Source: Syngnathus acus (taxonomy: Eukaryota > Chordata > Actinopteri > Syngnathiformes > Syngnathidae). From it: a stretch of DNA of 64,000 bases. Under the pieces are notes generated by a model. The model was not told the DNA's origin and made no database searches. It saw only the letters and a program-made list of their open reading frames with translations. The stretch spans positions 14,934,067-14,998,066 of the forward strand of contig NC_051087.1 of assembly GCF_901709675.1 (NCBI RefSeq), in the 5' to 3' direction. A program made the position numbers and the translations under genes. How positions within the stretch are numbered: the first letter of the stretch is position 1; each line of letters starts with the position of its first letter. Of this stretch, positions 33,161 through 44,370 are shown piece by piece.

Positions 33161-36100
33161 ACCCATGCAACTCGGCAGAGCCAAGTTGAGCGCCGAGGAG
33201 AAGCAGCGCCGACGCCAGGAAGGTCGATGCTATTACTGCGGCGCTCTGGGACATATTGTCGTCTCCTGCCCCGAGAAACGGACAATGAAGGTAAGCGTCT
33301 TCTCCGGTAGCCAGCAGAAGGGTCGGAGCCTACCCATCGGTACGCTTACCCGTTTCGGGAAAAGCACCCAACTAGAGGTGTTAATTGACTCCGGGGCCGA
33401 TGAGAGCTTGATCGACTGGGCTTTTGCCCGGCAATTGGGGGTAAAGACCGAACCACTAGCCAAAACCGTGAATGCCAAGGCACTCAATGGGCAGGCACTC
33501 TTCGATATATCTCAAGTCACTGAACCCCTCTCACTGTCATTCGGGAATCATCATGAGGAAATCAGACTACATGTGGTCACCTCTCCCATGAATCCGATTA
33601 TCCTCGGGCACCCGTGGCTATCGCGCCACAACCCCGCCGTGGACTGGGAGTCAGGCGAGATAAGGGGATGGGGACCCCGTTGCCAAGGGTCGTGTCTCAC
33701 CCCTAACTCCCCGATCAACCTTATCCGCGACTCTGGTCCAGACCCCGTTCCTCGTGACCCAGACCCCGAAACCCCGGTCCTGACAGGGGTACCTGCATGT
33801 TACCACCAACTCGTGGAGGTCTTTAGCAAAGCTAAGGCTAGCTCGCTACCGCCCCACCGTCCACACGATTGCGCTATAGAGCTTCTGCCTGGGGCTACTA
33901 TACCCAAGGGGAGGCTTTATTCCCTTTCGGAACCCGAAAACCAAGCTCTGAACGAGTACATAGACACGTCGCTCAAGGCGGGATTGATCTGACCCTCGTC
34001 CTCCCCTGCAGGGGCCAGGTTTTTCTTTGTGGGCAAAAAGGACGGTACCCTACGCCCCTGCATAGACTATAGCCCCCTCAACCAGATCACTATTAAAAAC
34101 CGATACCCTCTTCCACTCAAGGCGACGGTCTTCGATCAGTTGCAGCAAGCTCGGGTCTTTACCAAACTAGATTTGCGTAACGCTTACCACCTCGTGCGCA
34201 TCCGGGAGGGAGATGAATGGAAGACGGGATTCAACACCCCTCGAGGACACTTTGAGTACCTGGTGATGCCATTTGGTCTCACCAATGCCCCCGCAGTGTT
34301 TCAAGCAATGATTAACGATGTTCTGGGAGACTTTATAGATCGTTTTGTTTATGTTTACTTGGATGACATTCTAATCTATTCACCTGATACGGAGACCCAT
34401 GAGAACCATGTTAGGTCGGTCCTGCAACGCCTCCTGGACCATCACCTTTACGTGAAGGCGGAGAAGAGCGAGTTCCACGTCGACACTATATCCTTCCTTG
34501 GCTTCATCATAAACCCCGGTAAGGTACAAATGGACCCAGCAAAAGTAAGCGCCGTGACCCAATGGCCCAGACCCGATAACCGCAAGAAAGTGCAGCAATT
34601 CCTAGGCTTTGCTAATTTCTACAGACGTTTCATCCGAGGCTTCAGTGCCACAGCGGCCCCGCTGCATGCTCTGACTTCTCCAGCAGCCCCCTTCTGTTGG
34701 ACGGCGGAGGTAGAGGCTGCCTTCCAGGAACTAAAGAGGCGATTCAGCACTGCCCCGATCCTCACACTACCCGACCCCTCTCGTCAGTTCGTGGTGGAGG
34801 TAGACGCCTCCAGTCGAGGAATCGGCGCCGTCCTGTCCCAAAGGTCACCAGAGGACAACAAGCTTCATCCGTGCGCTTACCTGTCCCGGCGGATGACCCC
34901 CGCCGAACAGAACTACGACGTAGGTGATCGAGAGTTGTTGGCGGTGAAGCAGGCGCTCGAGGAATGGAGACACTGGCTGGAGGGAGCCCAACAACCCTTC
35001 TTAGTATGGACGGATCATAAAAACCTACAGTACCTCAAAAACGCAAAACGGCTGAACTCACGCCAGGCTCGTTGGTCGCTCTTTTTTAACCGTTTCAATT
35101 TCACCCTGTCCTACAGACCGGGTGCCAAGAACGTCAAACCTGATGCACTGTCCCGCGTCTACAGTCCAGATCCGGAGGCCAAGGAGCCCGAACCCATTCT
35201 TCGTCCTCACTGTGTGGTGGGGGCCGTAACCTGGCCCATAGAAGATCAAGTGAAGCAGGCCAACGGCGACGCACCACCCCCTGGTAACTGCCCGACGAAT
35301 CGAATTTTTGTGCCGCCCAGGCTGCGTCCCCAAGTCGTCCACTGGGGACACACCTCCCGGCTCGCCTGCCATCCGGGCGTACGACGAACCCTGTACGTTG
35401 TACAGCAGCGATTCTGGTGGCCCTCCATGGAGGCCGACGTCAGGGAGTACGTGGCAGCCTGCTCCGTCTGTGCGCGCAACAAGAACACCCCCGGCGCCCG
35501 GGTGGGGTTGCTGCAACCTCTCCCCATTCCCTCCCGTCCCTGGGCCGACCTCTCTGTGGACTTTGTCACGGGGCTTCCCGAGTCCAAAGGGAAGATGACG
35601 ATACTCACAGTAGTGGACCGATTTTCTAAGATGGCCCACTTCATTGCCTTGCCCAAGTTGCCCTCAGCTAAACGAACGGCCGAAGTCCTCATGGACCATG
35701 TTTTTAGAATACACGGGTTCCCGCGGGACGTGGTCTCAGATAGGGGTCCCCAGTTTGTGTCCAGGTTCTGGAAGGAGTTTTGTAAACTCATAGGGGCCAC
35801 CGTGAGTCTCACATCGGGCTATCACCCGGAGGCGAACGGCCAGGCCGAACGCATCAACCAACAACTGGAAACAGGCCTCCGCTGCCTGGTGACCCAAAAC
35901 CCCTCCACGTGGAGCAAAAATTTGACCTGGGTAGAATACGCCCATAACTCCCTTCCAACCACAGCTACTGGAATGTCCCCGTTCATGTGCGTTTTCGGCT
36001 GTCAGCCCCCGGTCTTCCCTGACAACGAACCGGAGGTGTCGGTGACCTCGGCGCGCGCCGTGGTGAGGAGATGTCGCCGTATCTGGGCGGCCGCGCGAGC

Positions 36101-36192
36101 CACGCTGGTCCGCCAGGGAGACCGAGTAAAAAGGATGGCCGACCGGCGACGGCGGCCGGCGCCCGCCTACCAGCAGGGTCAGCGGGTCTGGC
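33070..36192 (+). CDS. pol: Gypsy nucleocapsid-protease-RT-RNaseH-integrase (one stop)
   Basis: In order: CCHC knuckle [14 protein letters not shown], protease [12 protein letters not shown] with [13 protein letters not shown] (motif A), [10 protein letters not shown] (motif B) and [10 protein letters not shown] (motif C), RNase H ([37 protein letters not shown]), and integrase with an H-H-C-C finger ([19 protein letters not shown]) and catalytic DDE residues ([28 protein letters not shown]). An in-frame TGA at 33990-33992 just before the RT fingers fits a CpG transition of an arginine codon. After QQGQRVWLS the frame runs into LTR sequence, so the C-terminal end, where a chromodomain would lie, is deleted. 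Confidence 0.93.
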
Positions 36193-36539
36193 TGTCCGCC
36201 CTGATTGCCCGCACCTGTGTCCTCCTCTCTCCGTATGTGTATTTAGTCTGCGTCTTCCCCTCGCCTTGTGCCAGTGCGTCTTGCGAGCCATGACCACCAG
36301 CGACTCCATAGCCCCAGCTATTTCCCGTGCGATCTTGCCTTTGTTTTTCCCTCCTTGTGAGGCGATTTTAGTTTGCAGTTCTCAGCCCTTTTTTCCTCGT
36401 GTAGAGGCACTTTTGTTTGTCTCCTTTTTCCCTCATTGTGAGGCGCCTTTTGTTTTTGGAGCCGTCATCCGCAGAGGAAATAAACTCCTTCAATTATCGA
36501 ACTCTGCATTCGAGTCCTCTCCCTGCTCTGAGCCTGACA
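36193..36539 (+). mobile_element. 3' LTR of the chromovirus element, 5' part deleted
   Basis: It matches 31890-32243 of the 5' LTR from GCCCTGATTGCCCGCACCTG to GAGCCTGACA. About 155 bp of U3, the polypurine tract and the pol end are missing. The junction shows short homology (CTGTCYGCCCTG in both partners). Confidence 0.9.
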
Positions 36540-36904
36540 AAAACAGAACAGTTTGTGCAGGTGGGCGAAATAAATCCTCTCTTTTGGATATATAACTTGG
36601 TGTACCGCAAGGGTTGATATTAGGACCAAAATATTTCATATTATACATAAACGAAATCTGCAATGTCTCAACAATTCTGAAGTATGTCATTTTTGCTGAT
36701 GACACAAACATCTTCTGTATAGGTAATGATCTCCAGCAGCTGTCAGAGGCTGTTACAGCAGAATTGCGGAAGCTTAAGTTGTGGTTCGACGCAAACAAAC
36801 TATCCTTAAATTTAAAAAAAGACCAAATGCATGGTCTTTGGCAAAAGAAATAAACACCCAAATACTTCTGCAGAATGAATGATCGATAGTGTTAAATTGG
36901 AAAG

Positions 36905-37502
36905 TGTTGGGAAAAATATACTTTTTATCATTGGATTCTATGTATCTACTTATGTGTGCAAGATTTTCCGCAGTATGTGACAGTTTGGCCTCGTGATAAT
37001 GACTTGGGAGCATATGGCTGGCTAAGGAACTCATGTCTGGAGTCACGAGTCGTGCTATACAATAAGCCCCATAGTTAGCTATCCATGAACAGATCATGAG
37101 GTTGTCATGGGATGGCTGAAGCAGACAAACGTCTTATTTAAGTAGAAGTCATGAGAACGCCACAGAGGTATCCGTCCCATAGGCACTAAGACTACGTCTT
37201 TGTTAAGCTAAAGTCATGAGACGACCATACTGCTTCTGTCCGTAATAGTATCGCTGTTGTGCTGTGGTCATGAGATGTAATTGTGGAATGTCCTTCCTGT
37301 CTAAAGAAGCTATGCATTCATGTACACTTGCCCCATTGTTTGTTCCTCAATAAAAGGCACGACCAAACTGAAGGAAGGGCGCGGATCTCAGCCACACTTG
37401 CTGTGTGTCTGGGGTTGTGCCCATCTGCAGATGATCGCTTGCCATCGAAGACATATCCTGCCTCTGTGAGATTCTTTTCAGATAAATGTTGTGAACCCAA
37501 CA
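36905..37502 (+). mobile_element. Solo LTR, TGTTGGG family, copy 2
   Basis: TGTTGGGAAAAATATACTTT to GTTGTGAACCCAACA, flanked by the 5-bp duplication GAAAG (36900-36904 and 37503-37507). Inserted in the jockey-like LINE. Confidence 0.92.
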
Positions 37503-38510
37503 GAAAGAGTGTTTGAGAATACATTTTTAGGAGTGATAATCGACCACAACTTAAACTGGAAACCACATATCAAGCATATCTGATCCAAGCTGGCAAGTAC
37601 TGTGGGGATTTTATGTAAAACAAGAACAACTGAACAACAAAGCACTGCAAACACTGTACTGTACACTCTTTTTACCATATCTGAATTATTGTGTCGAAGT
37701 ATGGGGAAACACCTACAGGAGTAACCTGCAGACAATATTCAACATGCAAAAGAGAGCAATACAGATAGTAAATAAGGTAGGATATTATGAACACACAAAT
37801 GCACTGTTTCTAAAAACACTGTCATTTAAATTTTGGGATCTGGTAGAACTAAAAACTGCTCAATTTCTGTTTAAACCACGTCAAAATCCACTCCCCGAAA
37901 ATATTCAAAGATTGTTTAGTGAGCGAGAAGGGGAATATGAGCTGAGAGGCAGATTGAACCTCAAACAACCGATTGCTCATAGCACTTTGAAGAGCATGTG
38001 TCTGTTTGTCTGTGGGGTGAAACTGTGGAACACATTGCCGGAAGAGATCAAGGGATGTAAAAATCTTGTCCAGTTTAAAAGAAAGTACAAAAACTTTATT
38101 CTGGAGAAGTACAAATATGATGGGAGGTAAATCAGGACCTATGGGACATTTTGTATTTCTATTTGTGTATGTGTATTTAAATGTATAGGTGGTAGGTGGC
38201 GTGTATATGGGCATGTATGTGTATGTATGAACACTAGGTGTTGTAAATATATACGTACATGGATATATGTGGATTTAAATGTATGCATGTGTACTGCATA
38301 TGCCTACATGTAAGACTTAAAGGCAAACAGGTTAGGGCATTTACAAGCTATTTAGCTTCAGCCTTAACCCTTTCGGTCAGCTTTCTGAACTTTGAGCCTT
38401 AGGGGTCTTTTCATTTTGTTTTGTTTCTGTGTCATTGTTTTTTTTTTTTTTAATTCGCCTTCTGTGGATACTTTTGTACTGAATATGATGTATATATTTT
38501 GCTGATCTAA

Positions 38511-39037
38511 AAAAAAATTGGTTGTTCAAATGTGCATCATTAGGCTAAAATGCTTTATTGTGTTAAGAACGTTTTCTCACCATCACAAGGTGAATGTAAA
38601 CTGACACAAAGTAGTACATAGAAGACCATTACAAACACACCTCAGCAAATATGGAGACAGATTGACTAGCCACACAGTTCACGCAACAAACAGCAAGCCT
38701 GAATGCACGGAGTCCTTTTTAAATAGCAGGTTCAATCAGTGCACCTGGTGGCACATCTGAAACCAATCACTGATGAAGCCACGCCCACCCTGCACTGATG
38801 GGTCAGATGGGTATGAGGGGCACCAATCAGGGATCACCACCATTCAGATTATGAACTGCCACAAATTATTGTGGCAACGGATGATAAATTTGCTAAAGCA
38901 GTACTAGCCGTAACAGTTTAAAGCAAAATTATCACATGATTAACAAAGGGATGCCCACTGCCATAGGATTGTATGGTGGCGTGTTAAGAATTAGTAAAAT
39001 AAACTGGTTGATCCAAATGTTTTTATGATGTTTTAAT
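38511..39037. other. Non-coding interval ending in a short tandem repeat
   Basis: No gene recognised. From about 38990 it reads ACTGGTTGATCCAAATGTTT and TATGATGTTTTAATT, one unit of a roughly 50-bp repeat that resumes at 41502, showing that the hAT-like element landed inside it. Confidence 0.55.
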
Positions 39038-41501
39038 TAGGGCTGTGGACTCGGTCGGATTTTTGCACCGAGTCCGAGTCCGGCCTCTTGACCATGAGCC
39101 AGAGTCCGAGTCCGGCTGTCCAATTTTTTCTCTTAATTCATGTGACTGCTTAGTCTTTATTCAAGGCTAATTTAGATCAAAATCTAAATAATTACAACAG
39201 TTTTGTGATGGCTTTGTCTTTATTAAACATATAAACGAATACAATAAACAGATACTTTCAAGTTTTAATCATTAATTACACCATTATAGCTCAGACATTT
39301 ATCTAAACACAAATAATTAGTGACGACCCCTTATTTGGAAAGCGAAAAACCCATGTCGTACGGCGTCAGCACTATGTTGTTTTCAATAAAAACATGAAGA
39401 ACTCACGTTTGCGTCAGTCAATTTTAATTTTTATAAAGGATTATTCTCATTTGATGTCTTTAAATTCATCCGTGTTCTGCCATTGAAGCGGGGTGCATTC
39501 AAAGACCAGTCGTACAGACGGAACACTCATTCACTTCACCAAAACGCAACAATATAATTACGTGAGCTCTTTGCATAAACCTCGATGCAAAGAAACTCCT
39601 CTTTTTGGGTACAGGCTACAAGGAGTATATATTACAAAGGAGACTTTATACTTAAATGTGATCATTATTCATCCATCCATCCATTTTATTTTATTACTCA
39701 GGTATTTTCAAAGCAAATTAATATTGTTGCATTTATTAATTTGCTTTAACATGACAGCGCAATATAATTAAAAGCTGACACGATAGCAATGTCAAACGTG
39801 TTCATTTAAGAAAAAGCCACACACGTTTTGTGATCAAATCTTTCATAACAAGAATGATTTGAGTGAGTTGATTTTACAATTTTTATCCCCCCTCCCCACC
39901 ATCTGTCACTTTGCTTGGGACACTTTGCTTGTTCCTTATGTTCCGTCTCGTAACCTTCGTTCGCAAAACGCTACCCTTTTAGCGACACCGAGGGCCAAGA
40001 AAGTGTCTGCAGGGTCTAGAGCATTTTCTATCCGGGCTCCAGAGCTTTGGAATGCCCTCCCAATGGATATTAGGACTGCTACCTCAGTAGAAACATTTAA
40101 GACACGTTTAAAGACACATTTCTATGACATGGCCTTTAAGTAACCTGTAGTGGCCGATTCGGCCGGAGTTTGTTTTGTTTTCTCTCCCCCCCCCCTTAGG
40201 TGGCACCCAAGCTGACAGCGGCTATCTGGATTCTCGTGGGCCAATTCAGGTTGGGGGATCTGCAGCTCAACCTCCACTGCCAGGATAGTAGAGGGCTCCT
40301 CCGGCAGCCCTTCGCTCTGACTTGGACATCCACTTTTTTGATTTTCATATTATGTATTATTTGTGCCCTCTCTGCATCCATTACAACCTGGTGATCCTGA
40401 AAGGGGGATCCTTCCATCTGTGGTCCCTTCTCAAGGTTTCTCATTTTCCCCTGGCAGGGTTTTTTGAGTTTTTCCTTGCCCTTTTGGGAGCTTAAGATCA
40501 GGGGATGCTTTGAGAATAATTGTCAATTTTTGTCTATGTGAAGCCCTTTGAGACTGCTTGTGATTTAGGGCTATACAAATAAACTTGACTTGACTTGACT
40601 TGACAAAAGGAGCCTTCAGAACTGAAATTTCTTCCCAATTATTCATTCAAATCAATTCACTCAAATCATTCTCGTTATGAAAGATTTGATCACAAAACGT
40701 TTCCGTCTGTACGACTGGTCTTTGAATGCACCCCGCTTCAATGGCAGAACGCGGATGAATTTAAAGACATCAAATGAGAATAATCCTTTATAAAAATTAA
40801 AATTGACTGACGCAAACGTGAGTTCTTCATGTTTTTATTGAAAACAACATAGTGTTGACGCCGTACGACGCCGTACGACATCGGTTTTTCGCTATAATTC
40901 GGTATAATTCGAGGTAGTCCACCCTCACCCAAAGTTAAGGTTTCATGGGAATATTGTTGTCATAATTGTCTGGACCATATATGATAATTGTTTAATGGTA
41001 GTTATTGATAGATCTTGAAGATGTCAAGTTATAGGTGCATAAGACTATGTTGTTCATGCATATAGCACGTTCATTGTAAGAGGGGAAGAGATGTTGTGTA
41101 TTTTGGGCTAACTCAAATTCCGTAGTAGAAAAACCCCGGAAGTGGGATGGGCATTCTGTGTTGTTCTGGTACGCCCTGTGAACGCACTGTGAGTAAGGAA
41201 TAAAGCAGTTATCATTCACGTCGTTGTCCGACCTATTCTTGCTATCTAAGAACCTGGAAAATAGTAAGGATATAACATATATCACGGGTCATTACGACGA
41301 GTTTGGTGGAGTTTTTACTGCTTCTTCCAACTCCTACCGCGCTGACTGTAACCTGACACTCTCTGGCTGCGTCTTGCCTCTTTTTTTTATTGTCGGACTC
41401 GGTGGACTCGGTCAAAATCAGCACCGAGTCCGAGTCCGGCAAAAAATTGCCGAGTCCGACCGAGTCCGAGTCCCCGAGTCCGAACCGACTCCACAGCCCT
41501 G
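39038..41501. mobile_element. Composite hAT-like element with palindromic interior
   Basis: Ends read TAGGGCTGTGGACTCGG and, inverted, CAGGGCTGTGGAGTCGG, flanked by the perfect 8-bp duplication GTTTTAAT (39030-39037 and 41502-41509). Subterminal GAGTCCGAGTCC repeats lie at both ends. Inside, arms 39345-39520 and 40702-40885 are inverted copies (ACTGGTCTTTGAATGCACCC), as are 39805-39865 and 40640-40700. An L2 end separates the arms. No transposase is present. A possible solo LTR at about 40952-41280 (TGTTGTCATAATTG, AATAAA) is only suggestive. Confidence 0.8.
39866..40606 (+). mobile_element. L2 LINE 3' end with last RT-ORF codons
   Basis: The frame 39859-40143 gives LLVPYVPSRNLRSQNA, APELWNALPMDIR and FKTRLKTHFYDMAFK, the C-terminal end of an L2 ORF2. 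A 3' untranslated region matching 12237-12556 and an ACTTG tail follow. Inserted at the centre of the palindrome. Confidence 0.9.
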
Positions 41502-41612
41502 GTTTTAATCAGTGCAGTTAATCAACAGGTTGATTCAAATGTTGGTATGATGTTTTAATCAGTACAGTTTATCAACAGTTTGATTCAACTATTCTTATGT
41601 TTTAATTAGTAA
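41502..41612. repeat. Short tandem repeat (about 50-bp unit)
   Basis: Two units of GTTTTAATCAGT-CAGTTTATCAACAG-TTGATTCAA, continuing the unit seen before 39038. Confidence 0.8.
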
Positions 41613-41689
41613 TTATTGACACATGAAGCCGATGCACAATTTGTCTTGGTGGGCCACATAATTCGAAGAGCGATCACGGCGAGCAAAGA

Positions 41690-42450
41690 CTTTGAAGAGC
41701 GATCAGGTCGAAGAGCGATCACGCCGAGGCTTCTTCCTTGTCGGGAAGTCGCCGAGCCACCAAACGTCGGAGCTTTCCAGCGCCATCGGCTCCGCGGCCG
41801 GCGTCGGATTTTGCTCCAGCGACGCCGGACCCGCGGCCGCCACTGGGGTTCCTCCCGGCGCCATCAGACACGCGGCCGCATTAGGGTCCCACTCCAGCGT
41901 CGCCGGATCCGCGGCCGTCGCCGGACCTCGAGCCAGCAACGCTGGACCCGCGGCCGTTGCCGGACTTCGTCCCAGCAACGCCGGACCTGCGGCCGACGGC
42001 GGAATGCGTGCCAGCAACGCCGGACCCGCGGCCTTCACTGGACCTGTAGCCACCTGCGCCGGACCAGCGAGCATCCCCCCAGGAGCCCAGCCAACACCAG
42101 GTACCAGGAGGCCAGCTATCACCAGGCCCAGTAGGCCAACACCATCAGGCCCACGAGGACAGCCACCACCAGGCCTAGTAGGCTATCACCACCAGCCCCA
42201 GGAGGAGAGCTACCATCAGGCCCAGTGTGCTAGCACAACCAGCCCCTGGAAGAGAGCTAACATCAGGCCCAGTAAGCTAGCACCACCAGCCCCAAGAGGA
42301 CAGCCACCAACCACCAGGCCCAGTAGACTACCATCACCAGGCCCAGGAGGACAGCCACCACCAGGCCCAGTGGGCTAGCACCACTAGCCGCCCCAGGAGG
42401 AGATCTGTCACCTGGCTGAGTGGGATAGCACCTCCAGCCCCAGGAGGAGA
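41690..42450 (+). repeat. Proline-rich coding-type tandem repeats
   Basis: 41760-42080 encodes ATPDPRPSPDF-type units in one frame, similar to 15511-15806. 42110-42450 is a different array with core CAGGCCCAGTAGGCTA and CACCACCAGCCCC. Frame is not kept over the whole block and no protein family is recognised. Confidence 0.6.
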
Positions 42451-42470
42451 GCTACCATCAGGTATAGATT

Positions 42471-43183
42471 GACAACCGGGATGGCCATGAAAGTGCTACA
42501 GAAGGACATGGAGGAGCTGAATTTATCAATGGAAGTGATGTCTTCAAATGTGGAAACCATAATGAAGCAACAGGCTATTATTACAGAGCTGATGGGAGAG
42601 GTGAAGCAGCTCAAACAATTAAACATTGAACAAAATAAGAAAATTGTCAGCCTGGAAAATAGACTAGACAATTTGGAGCAGTATTCAAGAATGAACGATG
42701 TCATCATCACAGGTTTAAAGATCAAACCACGGAGCTACCAGCAGGCTGTGAAAGGCCTTGCTTCTGAGGACAATCCTGAACATGAGACAACCGAGGAGCA
42801 GGTAAAAACCTTCCTCCAGAGTAAAGACATCGTCATTGACATTGTCAATATTGAGGCATGCCACACTCTGCCAACCAAGAGTCTAAATGGCAAGCCTGTC
42901 ATACCATCTATAATTGTCCGATTTACAGGAAAAGTAAGATAAATCTGCTCAAACAAGGTAGAAAACTAAAAGGCACGAACGTGTACATTAATGAACACCT
43001 CACTAAGAAAAATGGTGAAATGGCTAAGAAAGCAAGAGCTCTTAAGAAAAATGGTAAAATACAGTCCACATGGACTGCTGGTTTTAAGGTGTTCATCAAA
43101 CCTGTTGGGGCAGCAGAAAGTTCTCATGGTTTCTGCATCAGTGCCATAGAGCAACTTAAGAGGTACGAAGGAGACCAGTAACC
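42471..43183 (+). pseudogene. LINE ORF1 (coiled coil plus RNA-binding region), frameshifted
   Basis: Starts near MAMKVLQKDMEELNLSMEV with a long heptad coiled coil to YSRMNDVIITGLK, followed by an RRM-like region (IEACHTLP, IPSIIVRF). A frameshift near 42930 shifts the frame to 42858-43183 (KSKINLLKQGRKLKG, YINEHLTKKNGEMAKKARAL), which ends at TAA. The layout fits ORF1 of jockey/CR1-type LINEs, an RNA chaperone. ORF2 follows at about 43229. Confidence 0.75.
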
Positions 43184-43371
43184 TGTACATCATTCCGTTG
43201 AACCTAAGGTTGTAGTACTTCTAGATCATGGAAGGTAAAAACCTGGTGAAATTATCAACCCACCATGAACAGTATTGACAAATGCCTTTCTTCTCCAACT
43301 GGTGTGTTTAACAAACAAGCACTGATAACTGAAAATGAAGAACTTGATTTGAAAACATTTGATTTCACTGA

Positions 43372-43743
43372 GGCGGCTCGGTGGCGCACTGGGTAGCACG
43401 TCTGCCTCACAGTTAGGAGGGTGCGAGTTCGATTCCACCTCCGGCCCTCCCTGTGTGGAGTTTGCATGTTCTCCCCGGGCCCGCGTGGGTTTTCTCCGGG
43501 CACTCCGGTTTCCTCCCACATCCCAAAAACATACTTGGTAGGCCGATTGAAGACTCCAAATTGTCCCTAGGTGTGAGTGCGAGTGTGAATGGTTGTTTGT
43601 CTCTGTGTGCCCTGCGATTGGCTGGCAACCGGTTCAGGGTGTCCCCCGCCTACTGCCCGATGACGGCTGGGATAGGCTCCGGCACTCCCGCGACCCCCGT
43701 GGGGACTAAGCGGTTCAGAAAATGGATGGATGGATGGATGGAT
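43372..43743 (+). mobile_element. tRNA-derived SINE, family 2, copy a (with Rex3-like GATG tail)
   Basis: The head has Pol III boxes (GGCGCACTGGGTAGCACG, GAGTTCGATTCC). The body ends ACTAAGCGGTTCAGAAAATG and GGAT repeats, a tail type shared with Rex3. An 11-bp target duplication GATTTCACTGA flanks it (43361-43371 and 43744-43754). Inserted near the beginning of LINE ORF2. Confidence 0.93.
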
Positions 43744-43754
43744 GATTTCACTGA

Positions 43755-44357
43755 ACATAAGGGATATGACATAGAGAACAATATTGGTCCTGTGAATAAC
43801 TTCTTTATCAACTACACTCAAAGGAACTGTACATGCTATACTGTAGAGCAATTTAACAAGAATGTAACAACAAATAGAGCAATATCAATTATATATTTTA
43901 ATAGTAGGAGCTTGAAAGCAAACATCTCTAAGATCAAACAACGCTTAAAAGATATGAATAATCCGTTTACTGTAATTGCAATATCTGAAACCTGGTTAAA
44001 GGATGATCAGTCTGAAAAGATTGACATAGAGGGGTATGAGAGTTATACATTAAATAGGAAGGTAAAAAGATGTGGAGGAGTTGCTCTATTCATAGATATA
44101 AAAACTATAAGTGTAAGATAGTAAGAAGTATGTCTCAAGCAATAGATAATATCATGGGAGTAAGTGAAGGAATGGGGTCAAAATACAAAAAGTCCTGCCT
44201 AGCTACAAAAACAGATATGTTCAAACCTCATTGAATAAAGTACATAAACAGAAAAGGATATTCACATATTAAATCAAAAAAAGAAACATTTTAAGCATAT
44301 AATTATACCTATACACCAAATCAATAAAGAAGACATAACTGGATATTTTTGATAGGT
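43755..44357 (+). pseudogene. LINE ORF2 endonuclease start
   Basis: The frame 43756-44121 gives ISIIYFNSRSLKANISKI, FTVIAISETWLKDDQ and KRCGGVALFIDI, the first half of an apurinic endonuclease, ending in a stop at 44119-44121. It belongs with the ORF1 at 42471. The following 230 bp are AT-rich and unplaced. Rex3 copy B is inserted at 44371. Confidence 0.8.
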
Positions 44358-44370
44358 GGTAATGACAAAG

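Larger units (their letters stand above)
31737..36539 (+). mobile_element. Near full-length chromovirus-type Ty3/Gypsy element
   Basis: Bounded by the 5-bp duplication AAAAC (31732-31736 and 36540-36544). It contains a complete 5' LTR, gag, pol through integrase, and a 3' LTR lacking its first part. Gag and pol differ in frame and pol has a single in-frame stop, so it is inactive but young. Confidence 0.95.
31051..38510 (+). pseudogene. Jockey/CR1-like LINE split by a chromovirus and a solo LTR
   Basis: Pieces in order are endonuclease 31065-31555 (IIHRNSRSLYTIF, VIAISETWLS, RGGGAALYVD), RT motif A 31604-31736 ([18 protein letters not shown]), RT motifs B and C 36570-36850 (GVPQGLILGPKYF, VIFADDTNIFCIG), and the C-terminal cap 37503-38130 (FGDLVELK-type block, MCLFVCGVKLWN). 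A 3' TATG-rich tail follows to about 38510. Endonuclease and RT are joined by a deletion near 31590. Stops are present. Confidence 0.88.
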
